NCBI GenBank assembly: GCA_946803715.1
Contig: CAMPET010000150.1
Coordinates: 100,960 to 164,959, forward strand
Source: Beroe ovata
Taxonomy: Eukaryota > Ctenophora > Nuda > Beroida > Beroidae
Length of the DNA stretch: 64,000 bases
Direction of reading: 5' to 3'
Position numbers and translations under genes: made by a program
In this document: piece by piece, positions 10,701-21,100 of the stretch
How positions within the stretch are numbered: position 1 is the first letter of the stretch
Layout of the letters: each line of letters starts with the position of its first letter
Notes under the pieces: model-generated
What the model was told of the DNA's origin: nothing
Database searches by the model: none
Seen by the model: only the letters and a program-made list of their open reading frames with translations

Positions 10701-13506
10701 CATTTCTAGTTGGGAGTAAGAAAGTGGGGAATCCGGTTATAAGCTCGGATGAGGAGCTTGTTGTCGGAAAGGTGTACAGTGGATACGTGAAATCTACGTC
10801 ACAAACAGCCGGAATATACGTGGCCCTGAGTCATAATGTTACAGGTAACTGGGGCAGTTCCATGTTACACATGGACTGAGAACTTGAGAACTTGAGATTC
10901 GTGTTTATTTTTCTGGAGATTTCAGAAATAACAAGCACTTCCGAATCGCACTTCTACAAAACAATTCCAGCCAGTTACGAATGAAATTCAAGATTTATAT
11001 CTACGTGAAAATGTCTAATGATAGCACGCATATTTCACTATCCCTAGGTCGAGTGTTACTAAAGAACATGTCCGATAATTACCTCAAGAACTGGCAGCCA
11101 ATGTTCCCGCTGGGGAAGCTTGTGAGGGTGTACGTCCTGCAGAACTCCCCCAAGGTTAGCATCACAAACACATGTGCTTCTCGGGGGGGAAATACTTGAG
11201 TTTCGCGTGACTTTGACTCACGCGTTATTCTAAATAACGCGTGACTCTGGCGGGACTTCCTAGGTGGATTTGAGCATGAAGATGTCTGATTTGAAGAAAG
11301 GAGCTGAAAAGGATGAAGCTAGCGAGGAGGATGTTCAAAAGTGAGGCACTTCTTGAAAATATCCTCTAGAAACCCACTTTTTTATCTAATCAATATTTAT
11401 TTTTTCTCACGTTTTCATGGTTGAAAACCTTCAGGTGCCTTGATGACATGCTATTGGAACAGTTCCAAGATGACTCCGATGATGACGTTGCCATGGCAAC
11501 TGCAGCTGATGACGACAGAGAGAGTGACGGCGAGGAGATTGTAGGCGAGGTTGAGGATGGACCCAGGATTGTGTTTACTTCTGTGAAGAAAAACGGAGAT
11601 GTAGCAAAAACAGAGTCGGTCATTAGAGGTGAATTCTGATTAGTCTCTGAGTGTTGATTGGAGACTTCATCAGTTTATTATGCAAATTGCAAAACGATTG
11701 GAACTAATAATGAACTTTTACCTTCCCAGATGGAATGTTAGAGACGGTAGAACCATCAGATGACTCAGATGACGAGGCTGAAGTCGAGCAGGAAACAGTG
11801 ACAGAGGAAGGAAAGCGTGGGAAAAGTTTCGAGAAGAGGGAAAAGAAGAGAAAGAGGGAAGCGGAGGAAATTGCAATCCGAGAGATTGAGATGAAGAAAA
11901 CTACCAGTCTCCCTGAGACTCAGGATGAGTTTGAAAGGTGAGTTGACGGTGAGATTTCCACCCTTTGAAAAGCAAGGTGTTTGCTGTCATCAGTAGCTGA
12001 GCTTGAATGTGAAATAGGCATTGATTTTACGCCTATACTCGAAAGTGGAGTGGAATTCCTATCGGAAAATTAGAATTTTTTATCGCTCATTCCACCACCT
12101 TCGTCTATTAGGGAAGTGGCCCGCGCCCCTGACGCAAGTTCAACTTGGGTGTGCTACATGGCGTATTGGCTGGGGTTGAGTAACGTTGACAAAGCGAGGG
12201 CTACAGCCAGACGGGCGCTTGACACCATCAACTATAGGTGTGGCGACTGTCTTGACACCACTATTTTCTTGACCCCACGTTTATCTTGACATCACTTTCA
12301 TTGACACTTATTTTATCTTTACCACTTTTAACCTTCACCTTGACACCACTTTTGTCTTGACCAATATCATATTGACGCGGTTAACCATTGACACAACTTG
12401 CCAGATTGGAGGGTGAGAAGTTGAACATTTGGTCAGCTCTCTTTAACTTGGAGAATTCATTTGGCACACACGACAGATTGATGAAGTGTTGCCAGGAAGC
12501 TGCTACTGTGAACGATGGTAAAGCTGTTTTCCTCAGATTGGCAGCTGTGTTGGAAAAATCCGGGAAATATGAGGTAGAACGAGGAAATGAAATCCCTCAT
12601 TCATTCCTCAGTGAGGATCGACCGGGATCGACCGGGAATCCTCACATTCATTCATTCCTTACATCCATCCATTCCTCACACTCATTCATCACATTTTCTT
12701 GGGTTATTTCACATTTCACCGCAGTTCCCGGACTGTGATGATCACACAGAAGTCAGTTCTTCCTTTTTCGACCACGTTCTTTTTAATTCAAGGAAGGTCC
12801 AAATTCTCCATTACAGGAACTGGAGGATGTCTACAACTCTGTCCTCCTGAAGAAGTACAAGAGGAGTAGGAAAGTGTGGACAACATACGGTACAGCACTC
12901 GCTGTTCAGGGATCTCTTGACAAGATGAGAGAAGTTATGCCGAGAGCGTTGAAAACACTAAGCAAGCACAAACGTGAGATTTTCTTCTAATCTTATTCAT
13001 TCCCAATCATAAAATCCAATAGAAAATGGTGAATCACCCCTCCCCCCGTGCCCCAGATATCCGGGTAATCTGCCACTTTGCTCAACTTGAGTACAGACAC
13101 GGTGACAGTAACAAGGGCAGCACTATGTTCGAGAATATTCTCAATTCGTATCCATCCCGACTTGATCTGTGGGCGATGTACATGGACAAGACTATCGCTG
13201 CTGGAGACATTGAGCAGTCAAGGTAGGAAGTCTCTTCCGTAAATCAAAAAACTCCCAAAAATCCTAATTTGAGGATCCCTTTGTTATGTCGTAGATATCT
13301 TGAGATTTGGGAGTTTTTATCACCCCATGGTTTATTTCAGGTTGCTCCTCGATCGAGCGATTAGTCTCAAACTGCCCGCCAAAAAGATGAAGTTCTTCTT
13401 TAAACGGTATGTCGACTTTGAAACTAAATACGGGGATGAAACACATTTGGAGGGTGTGAGGGAGAAAGCTAAGGAGTTCCTTGCAACCAATGAGGAGGCA
13501 GAATAG
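1791..13506 (+). CDS. PDCD11: PDCD11/RRP5 homologue: S1-repeat and HAT-repeat rRNA-processing protein
   Basis: Nucleolar RNA-binding protein needed for pre-rRNA cleavages and early pre-ribosome assembly. Exons: 1791-1928, 2156-2254, 2371-2470, 2542-2606, 2719-2874, 4399-4524, 4619-4805, 4907-4962, 5113-5394, 5649-5832, 5940-6093, 6176-6287, 6407-6484, 7198-7329, 7435-8336, 8432-8538, 8628-8701, 8780-8988, 9072-9186, 9556-9652, 9775-9930, 10157-10276, 10377-10526, 10710-10844, 11048-11154, 11264-11340, 11435-11628, 11730-11937, 12112-12237, 12405-12573, 12817-12973, 13057-13222, 13341-13506. All phases join, giving about 1,767 aa, close to human (1,871) and yeast (1,729). The N-terminus has the basic 'GDFIRG' start. 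Serial S1 domains fill residues ~70-1340 (for example YGYVINTG, YGCFVELGNSLVGLCP). An acidic/basic linker spans ~1345-1505, and HAT repeats run to the end (LNIWSALFNLEN, ICHFAQLEYRHGD, KKMKFFFKRYVDFE). Exon 2 (2156-2254) and the weak donor at 8702 are the least certain points. Confidence 0.93.
2875..4398. other. Large PDCD11 intron without recognisable content
   Basis: The longest intron of the gene (1.5 kb). It is AT-rich with an 'attaatta' run near 2965-2990. Near its 3' end (about 4290-4385) a motif of the form 'atggttgccatgttgac' recurs imperfectly. ORFs on either strand here show no family resemblance or matching splice sites. Confidence 0.5.
6701..7084. repeat. 118-bp tandem repeat (3.3 copies) in a PDCD11 intron
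   Basis: The unit begins 'cattcgtcacaacttgctga' and restarts at 6701, 6819, 6937 and 7055, an exact 118-bp period; the last copy is partial. Copies differ at only a few positions, so amplification is recent. Each unit contains 'gctgacaccactgcatg' and 'cgttgacaccagt', linking it to the TGACACC motif found elsewhere in the window. It occupies most of the intron 6485-7197; just upstream (about 6535-6650) is a CG-rich segment with GCGCGCG runs. Confidence 0.9.
11218..11244. repeat. Perfect 12-bp-arm hairpin in a short PDCD11 intron
   Basis: TCACGCGTTATT is followed by a 3-base loop and its exact complement, ending 20 bp before the 3' splice site of the 109-bp intron 11155-11263. It could fold in the pre-mRNA close to the branch region. 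Confidence 0.7.
11487..11500 (+). promoter_or_regulatory. Perfect X-box (RFX-site) palindrome inside a PDCD11 exon
   Basis: GTTGCCATGGCAAC fits the RFX X-box consensus GTNRCC(N0-3)RGYAAC. It lies in coding sequence (Asp-Val-Ala-Met-Ala-Thr), so its role as a binding site is uncertain. Confidence 0.3.
12238..12404. repeat. Degenerate 'cttgacaccacttt' array filling a PDCD11 intron
   Basis: Most of this intron consists of imperfect copies of a 15-25 bp phrase built on 'ttgacaccact' (12246, 12261, 12286, 12344, 12358 and others). It belongs to the dispersed TGACACC motif discussed under findings. Confidence 0.6.
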
Positions 13507-16500
13507 AGCTATGAGGACTATGACACACAAAGTGACGCGTGACAAGTGGCGCGTGACACACGTGGCATTTCCATTTGCTATCTGTCGGAGTTTTGAACTC
13601 TTGCATACTCGCATGAACGTTTAACATGGACCGTTTTACCGAGAATAGCCCTCTTTTTTATCTTATCTGGGGGTGATCGAATAGTTCGACGCACTTCACC
13701 CCTATGTATGTCAACAACAGCTAGTGTCCATCTCTGATTTACTACAGTATAATGTCATCAGATTCTTTTATCTTTTTATCGACCATATACGCGCAATCTT
13801 ATTTTTCCTCCTGAAATATCGACCCTCTGAAGGATTATGTCCGAGGCCTTTCTCGTGATACTGAAACATAAATTCAACTAAAAATATCCGACAAGTTATG
13901 AATTAATGATGAAACTTTGCGGATTCTAATCAATCAAACAATCAAATTAATTCTGATTAGTTGACTTTAATTGAATCATCATAATGAAGCCGATATGATT
14001 ATTCAATCAACTTGTTATAATTAGTACCATAGAATCCTTCCTCAGAGTCCATAATTGCCATTTTGTAAGGCATGAATATTAGGTATGTGACTTCATACCT
14101 ATCGATATAATGATTATCCACATGACATACATCATTTCATTCTAATCAAAATCTTATCTTCCTTATCTCAATAAGTACATTAAGAGAAGCTTTGGTTATA
14201 TTTTCAATCCGTCTCCTATTCGGCCGATTCTACATGACAGCCAGTCGGCAGTCTAAACTCGCTAATGGACTAAAAATTTACGAAATGTTACAATTTTGAA
14301 TTTCCTGTAACGAAAATTCTAAAATTTATTCCTGCTTCGATAATTTCACCTTGACAAACGTGACCTGTCACTTGGGTATGATCACACTGCGACTCATGAC
14401 TTGTTCACTTTCACTTGACCTCTATCTTCTAGTTAAGTCATTGTACGTTGCCAAACCTGGGGCGCTGTCAACGACCATAGGACGGAAACATCATCACTTT
14501 TTGTTTCAAAGAAAAGCGGCGTGTGGGATATAAATATGTACCATGAAGCGTGAATATAATTTATGTTGTCTTGTCTTGGAGGATACCGTTCATTTGCATA
14601 TATATCTGCTATCTCTCATATATTGTGGACGTAGCTTTGTATCTACATGTCTATCTGTCCATTTAAATGTCCAGATTTGCCCTGATAGTATCATGGACAC
14701 CAGGCAGCAATTTGGAGTCTGTCCACGTTTCGCACTGCTATAATAATTACATGTTCCAACGACTGCGTTTGAATAATATAATATGCAGGTAACTATAGTG
14801 TGTTACAAAATGTAACATAAACTATGTTACAAACTCCAAGTCCAACTAATGACAAGAGCCCAGCTTGACTCGAGAATCTAGAGGGCTTCTCCTGTCGTTA
14901 CACGTCCATGACTTTGTCCGTGTTTGTTACTACTTAGTGTAAAATTTTAAGTCGTTCTTCTAAGTCGTTTTAATGCTAGATGCATCCTAAGATAAAGTTC
15001 CCAGTATCCTAAGATAATTATTGTTTTTCCCAAGGCCATGAAATAAGATTGGGTGTGGTTGCGGCATCTAGCGTTCTTTAAAGTCTATGCTATGAATTGA
15101 CGTGCCATATACGACAGACTGTCGCCTAATCACAGATTTACTAGGTCGTCCAAAAAGTCTTGTTGTGATATGGAGAATATATTGAGTGTATTCTTACGCT
15201 GTCTTCAAGTATAGTCTAAATATGTCAAATTCTCGAAGTAAACTGTTTTTATTTTGTCATTGTTGAGCTTCAAATACAAATATTCGTTTAGGTTTATAAT
15301 ATGCAAATGGCACGTCCGTTTTTTGAGGGTTTTTCCCATTTCCTGCTACCGAACCATACCGTCTGGATATTCCATCAATATGAGACTAATTGTATACCTT
15401 GAACTGCTATCCTGCTCCTGTATTTGAATCTTATCCCGTATTCTGGTGAATGAAGTATGAAATGCCTAGGTCCCAATGGTTAACTTTAAGACTTAACTTT
15501 TTGATTTTGTTCACTTCGCACGCGCCTGCAAGCAATATCCTGACTATAATGTGAAATTCCGCTTCTCTTCTGACGAATAGTTATCACAAATGTTAATCTA
15601 TGTTAAAACTGTAGTCCAGTATACTATAGGTAGCCCTAGGCATTGAAGTTTTAAACTGGATGAAGGTTCAGCTGAAGCTTTTGCACTACATTATGCACCT
15701 GCAACGGTATTATTATGAGAGTTTAAAATCATTTTCCGGGAAATCAGTGGCAGGATTCTAGACATTATGTCGGCTTTTCTACCAGACGGGGGATGATTAT
15801 GTTCTGTGTGTGTGTGAGTGTGGGTGAGTGTGGGTGTGTTTGTGTGTGTGTTTGTGTGGATGGTTCATGTTTGTTCAATGTTGGAATTTCAGGATACCAG
15901 TTGTTACGTTGTACTGAATAATCACACATATAATACGTTTCATTCAGGGAAAATATTCGACCATTTCATGCTCCATAATCAAACATCCGCTCTCTTTTCT
16001 CAGAGAATAGAGATTTCGGAGCTCTAGTTTAGCTTTGAAAATGAAATGATTCATTTCCTGAATATGAATACGAGGTATAACTATAAGTGATGAGAGAAGC
16101 TTGATTGCTCATCAATCTATTCGTTATCGTATGTATATTTCAAACAATCTCCGCACAGAAATTATACCTGGGATATGTGAATTGTTATACATGGTACCCA
16201 CAAAGTGGATGCTTACTCACTATAATAACTTCCCATTATGTGGAACCACGGAATCACGGAGTACCAGGCATGGCGGTTATATTAGGTAGAGTAGCCTGTA
16301 TAAACCCTTAATTTTAATCATTACAGTCCATTTTCCCTCAACCTCAGCTGTCTTAGATATTGTACGCACACACACACACACACACNTTCATGCTCCATAA
16401 TCAAACATCCGCTCTCTTTCCTCAGAGAATTGAGATTTTGGAGCTCTGGTTTAGCTTTGAAAATGAAATTATTCATTTCCTGAATATGAAAACTGGGTAT

Positions 16501-18110
16501 AAGTGATGAGAGAAGCTTGATTGCTCATCAGTCTATTCGTTATCGTATATATACTTCAAACAATCTCCGCATAGATATTATACCTGGGATATGTGAATTG
16601 TTATACAGTACCCACCAAGTGGATGCTTACTCACTATAATAACTTCCCATTATGTGGAACCAAGGAATCGCTGAGTACCAGGCATGGCGGTTATATAAGG
16701 TAGAGTAGCCTGTATAAACCCTTAATTTTAATCATTACAGTCCATTTTCCCTCAACTTCAGCTGTCTTAGATATTGTAAGCGCGCACTCACACACACACA
16801 CACACACTCACACACAAACACACGCACACACACACACACACAATTAGCCAGGTTATTGGTATGAATTAGAAATGTAATCCGCTTGTCTAATATGCTCTCA
16901 GGAGTCAGAGACATTCCGGGATATTATCTTGTTTGAGAGGAAGAGAAGGAGAGAGAGAGAGAGAGGGGCCTGCGGTTGTGATTCATAGAGGTATGATTCA
17001 TCTTATCTATATATCTTATCTTAATATCTTATCAATATTTCTATATCATCGTATCTATATCTGTAGAAAGGTTGTCTTAATATATCTTAGTTAATATCTT
17101 AGCTTCTTAGTAGTAAAATCTTTCTGCGAAGTTATGTTTCAACTTTCAAACATGTGTCTTGTACACATTGTCTTATGTACACATACACAAACACACAGAC
17201 AGACAGACCGATATTTTAACAAATTCGCTACTTTTTACCATCATATTATCATCATAGTACTACTTATAGCACTCGGCTATCATTATTATAGAGTAGCTGT
17301 ATACTAAGATAGGTGTTGATAAAGTACTTTCGCAAAATCTTACGAAGCTTTGTAACTCGTACTTATGCTATCAGCAACTTCCATATGCCCTTTCGTCTCT
17401 CACTGTTGAGTAGGAGTGTTTTCCGCGGAATTTCTGGCTCTCCACTTCCGCTGTAGAAATTCCGCATTTTTTCCGACGTTCACGAACTGATTTCATTACC
17501 ATTGCCTTTGACAGATACACAGGGTTTTCGGGTAATTGTTGGGAGAATAATTGAGGAAAGCGTGTCATTTAACTGACAACAAAAGTCCTAGACTCTTATT
17601 TATTCGGCATTATTTTTGAGAGACTCGAGAACGAAGGAATATTTGATACTTGTCATATCGAGATTTTCTGTCGAATATTTTGTACTACTGCGTGCCAGCC
17701 AAAGTGTAAGTTCAAGTTGTTTGAGTTGTTGGATTTACTATATGAGGTTGGATTAAATGCCGTGCTCTGGCATGTTTTTAGGGAATTTTTGTAAACAGCT
17801 TTGCCGACTCATCAAAGAAAAACTTGAGTCTGGTTCAGAAATATAAGACACTTTCTCTAAGTCTATAATATTCTCTCCGGTACTGGGGTTTTGGTATGTA
17901 GGGGAAAAACGTGGTGTGAATGAAGCGGAGAAAGTCCGAAAATTTTTTACGGGATGATAAACGTGTTTGTTAGCAGTTAGTGTTCGACAAGCAAAAATCA
18001 AAACTTTATTCATCTAACGGCTTTCAATTTACATTTTTCGTGCTCTACAGCATTCAAATCGATGGTTTTTCAACCTTGGCAGTTTTCCGAACTCAACAAA
18101 TCAAAATCCC
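13507..18110. other. Intergenic region between PDCD11 and the Kv channel gene
   Basis: AT-rich, with no exon I can support. It contains a GT-rich stretch at 15805-15860, a 422-bp duplication (15965-16842), a short AG run at 16945-16965, and the 3' UTR of PDCD11 at its left end. A good 3' splice site at 18050 ('tgctctacag') may mean the Kv first coding exon begins there, preceded by an untranslated or short coding exon that I cannot locate. Confidence 0.5.
15965..16842. repeat. Direct duplication (422-bp period) ending in CA microsatellites, split by a 1-base N
   Basis: 'ttcatgctccataatcaaac' starts copies at 15965 and 16387, with a single N at 16386. Copies are nearly identical, differing by scattered substitutions and small indels (for example 'cgaggtataactataag' against 'ctgggtataag'). 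Each copy ends in a (CA)n tract, at about 16369-16385 and 16788-16842. Confidence 0.85.
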
Positions 18111-21100
18111 ATGGTTTTTGATGCGACTTACTATCACTACAACCATATCAACGAGTGGAACTCCGAACCAAATTACTACCAAACCTTGGAAACCCTGGAT
18201 CAGCAGTCACGTGACAGCCACAGCTCACGTGACCAGATTCAATCACGTGACCTCGAGATAGGAGCTGGACACGTTTCTACTCATTCAACGACACACCACC
18301 AACTTGCTCCTTCATCAACACAGCCGATTCCACAGACACGCAGACATGATCAAGGTTAGATATCGGACTTTTCGGAGGGTTTTTGTGACTTTTATTCTAA
18401 TTCTGATTCTAAATTTTCACACTGGATCAAGAAATATTTGCTGCTTCGTTGCGGTGACGCGGTGTGTATTTCGCTTCTCACAGATACATTTTTCCAAGTT
18501 TGCCGTTGGTTTTACTGGAATACTTTTCCAAGGAGCAGATAATCGTTACAACCGAGGGGCAGTTACGTCATCACAACGGCAATACAGGAATCCCCTCTTT
18601 AAAAGCAGATCAATAGAAGTTGGCATGTTGCCCAGACTCGATGGACAGGTTGGAGAAGGTATCACGGGTGCTCATAATCTAGCTCACATACACACACACA
18701 TACACACACACAAGCACAGACACACAAACACACATACACATGTCCAGGTACTGCACCTACTCAATGGAGACATGTACAAAACAAAGCCGACTGTGAACCG
18801 CCCTGATCGTATCATGTTCAATATCAGCGGAAAGAGATATGAGACGACGTACGAGTGTCTTGACAAGTGAGTGGCGGAATAATGTTGAGTTGCAGTATGT
18901 TGCTTAAAACTAAAAGTCGTCAGAAATCTTGTTTCATTGCACTCAGTTGTATATGCGATAGTTACCTAACTTCCCTGAAAACTTTGACCCCTGAATACGC
19001 TCCCCCATAATATCCTCATTTCAGGTATCCCAACACGTTACTGGGCGTAGAATCCCGGAGGAGACAGTTCTATGATCCTGTGAAGAAGGAGTACTTCATC
19101 AACCGAAATCAGGTTCGTCTGGGGCCGGATGTGTGGATCCAACATTGACCATATCGAAACGATCTGCAAGTACAATACTATAATAAAGCTTGATCTTAGC
19201 CAAATCCTGGGTCTCGAATCTCGATTTCGTCTCCCAGATAATTCACGCCAATAAGAAATCCTAGATAGTATAGGAACTCTCCACAGGTAGCATTCGACGC
19301 AGTTCTCTACTACTATCAATCGGATGGGGAGATCTATAGGCCGGCTAGTATTCCAGAGAAAGTGTTTAGCAAGGAGCTTGAGTTTTATCGGTGAGAATTA
19401 TGTCGTGAAACACAAGGAAATCTTTTATTCGAGAGTGAGGCAAATCCATTTCGAATGGGTTTAATAATCCACTTTTCCTCTCGCACAGGCTGTTTCCTCC
19501 TAAACCTGTTGATATGACTCTGACAACTGCACTTGAACACGCGGGATTCATCAAGAAATTCCAGCTACTACTTTGGGTAGGTTTTTTCACAGTTTTATCC
19601 GTTCACGTGGTTTATCGAAAGTGGCCTGAGAAGGTCTTATTCCCCTCGTATCAAATTATTCCGCATCACCATTCAGCAATCCTTTATTTCTTTGGTATCA
19701 GAAGACAAATTTCCATCTCAATGTTATTCAACTACTGACCTCCCTCACCCCTATTCTCAGTTGTTCCTCGAGAAGCCTCACTCAAGCGCCGGGGCTAGGG
19801 TCTGGGCATCCCTCAACATAATCATTATACTGGTGTCTGTGTGTAATCTAATCAGCGAGAGTATGCCCATGTACAGGTATCTATAGGGTGGTGTTATAGT
19901 CGTGGGATTGCACCAGAAAATACCGCGATTCAGAATAGGAAAACGATTTTGAATCGACCCTGGGCCTCTTTTGGATGAAAAAGCTTCGCGATCCGTTCGG
20001 CGTTCCTTTGACTCCTATCTGTTCGATTATTTCAGGAATGACAGCGATGCATCAGATATCTTCTTCTCGATAGACGCGTGCTGTGTATCCTACTTTACAA
20101 TAGGTTAGGAGCTTCGTGTGAAGCCCTGCTCGACGTCTATAAAATATGTCGAGCGCGGCCTCAATTCTTCCCTCCTATACCCAGAAAAAGCTGGGATCAA
20201 ACGTCACACTTCCCCTTCTCTTTCCAGATATTGTGCTGCGTGTCCTCTCATCCCCCTCCAAGACGAAGTTTGTCAGGGACATTCTAAACTGGTTCGACTT
20301 CCTGGCAGTTCTACCATTCTACGTGGAGCTGTGCCTGGGTGAGGACTCTGGCACTGACGGTATGATGGCACTCCGAGTGCTGAGATTGTTCAGGATCACA
20401 CGAGTTCTCAAGTTGATCAGGTACTATGACTGTAAGAAATTAGAATTTTCACTGATTTCCAGATGAGATGGCTGGAAAATTCCTCCAGATTCGGAATCTA
20501 CGTCAAAAAATAGGCCAGGAACATTTATTTATGCTATGTCTCCTGCCAAATGGGTGTAAGGCCGATTTCGGTGCTCAGTGTGTCCCACTGATTTCCGTCA
20601 TTAAGGTGTGGTTTCACGGCGAGTATGAACTATATATGATCGTAACGAGGGTTGATATTTCTAGTGCGAGAGTAGCAGAGATGATTTGGTGGAAAATTAG
20701 TATTGCTTGTGCTAGTTAAGTCCTCATCAGAGACCCTCAAAATATGAAGTAGAAAAGTGTGGAGTCATTCACTTCATTTTCTATCGATACTCAGATCAGA
20801 ATTCGAAGAAATTTTTTGTCCCACATTCAAGCAAATAGCATGTATTCCCAGGTATTTTAGGACGCTGAATCGATTCCCGATCGAATTTCGGCCCTATCTT
20901 GCTTCCCTGAGGAGCTGTATATCATGTGACTCAGAACTCCATATCCGAGAAAAAATTAGAATTTTCCCCAATTTCCCAATCAGCTAGCTCTCTAATTCTT
21001 TCAGATTCGAATTCTACGTCAAAAATTAGGCCAGAAACACTATATTTCAGCATGTCACGTGCAGAAATAATTTTGGCCTAATTGTGTGTCCCATTGATTT

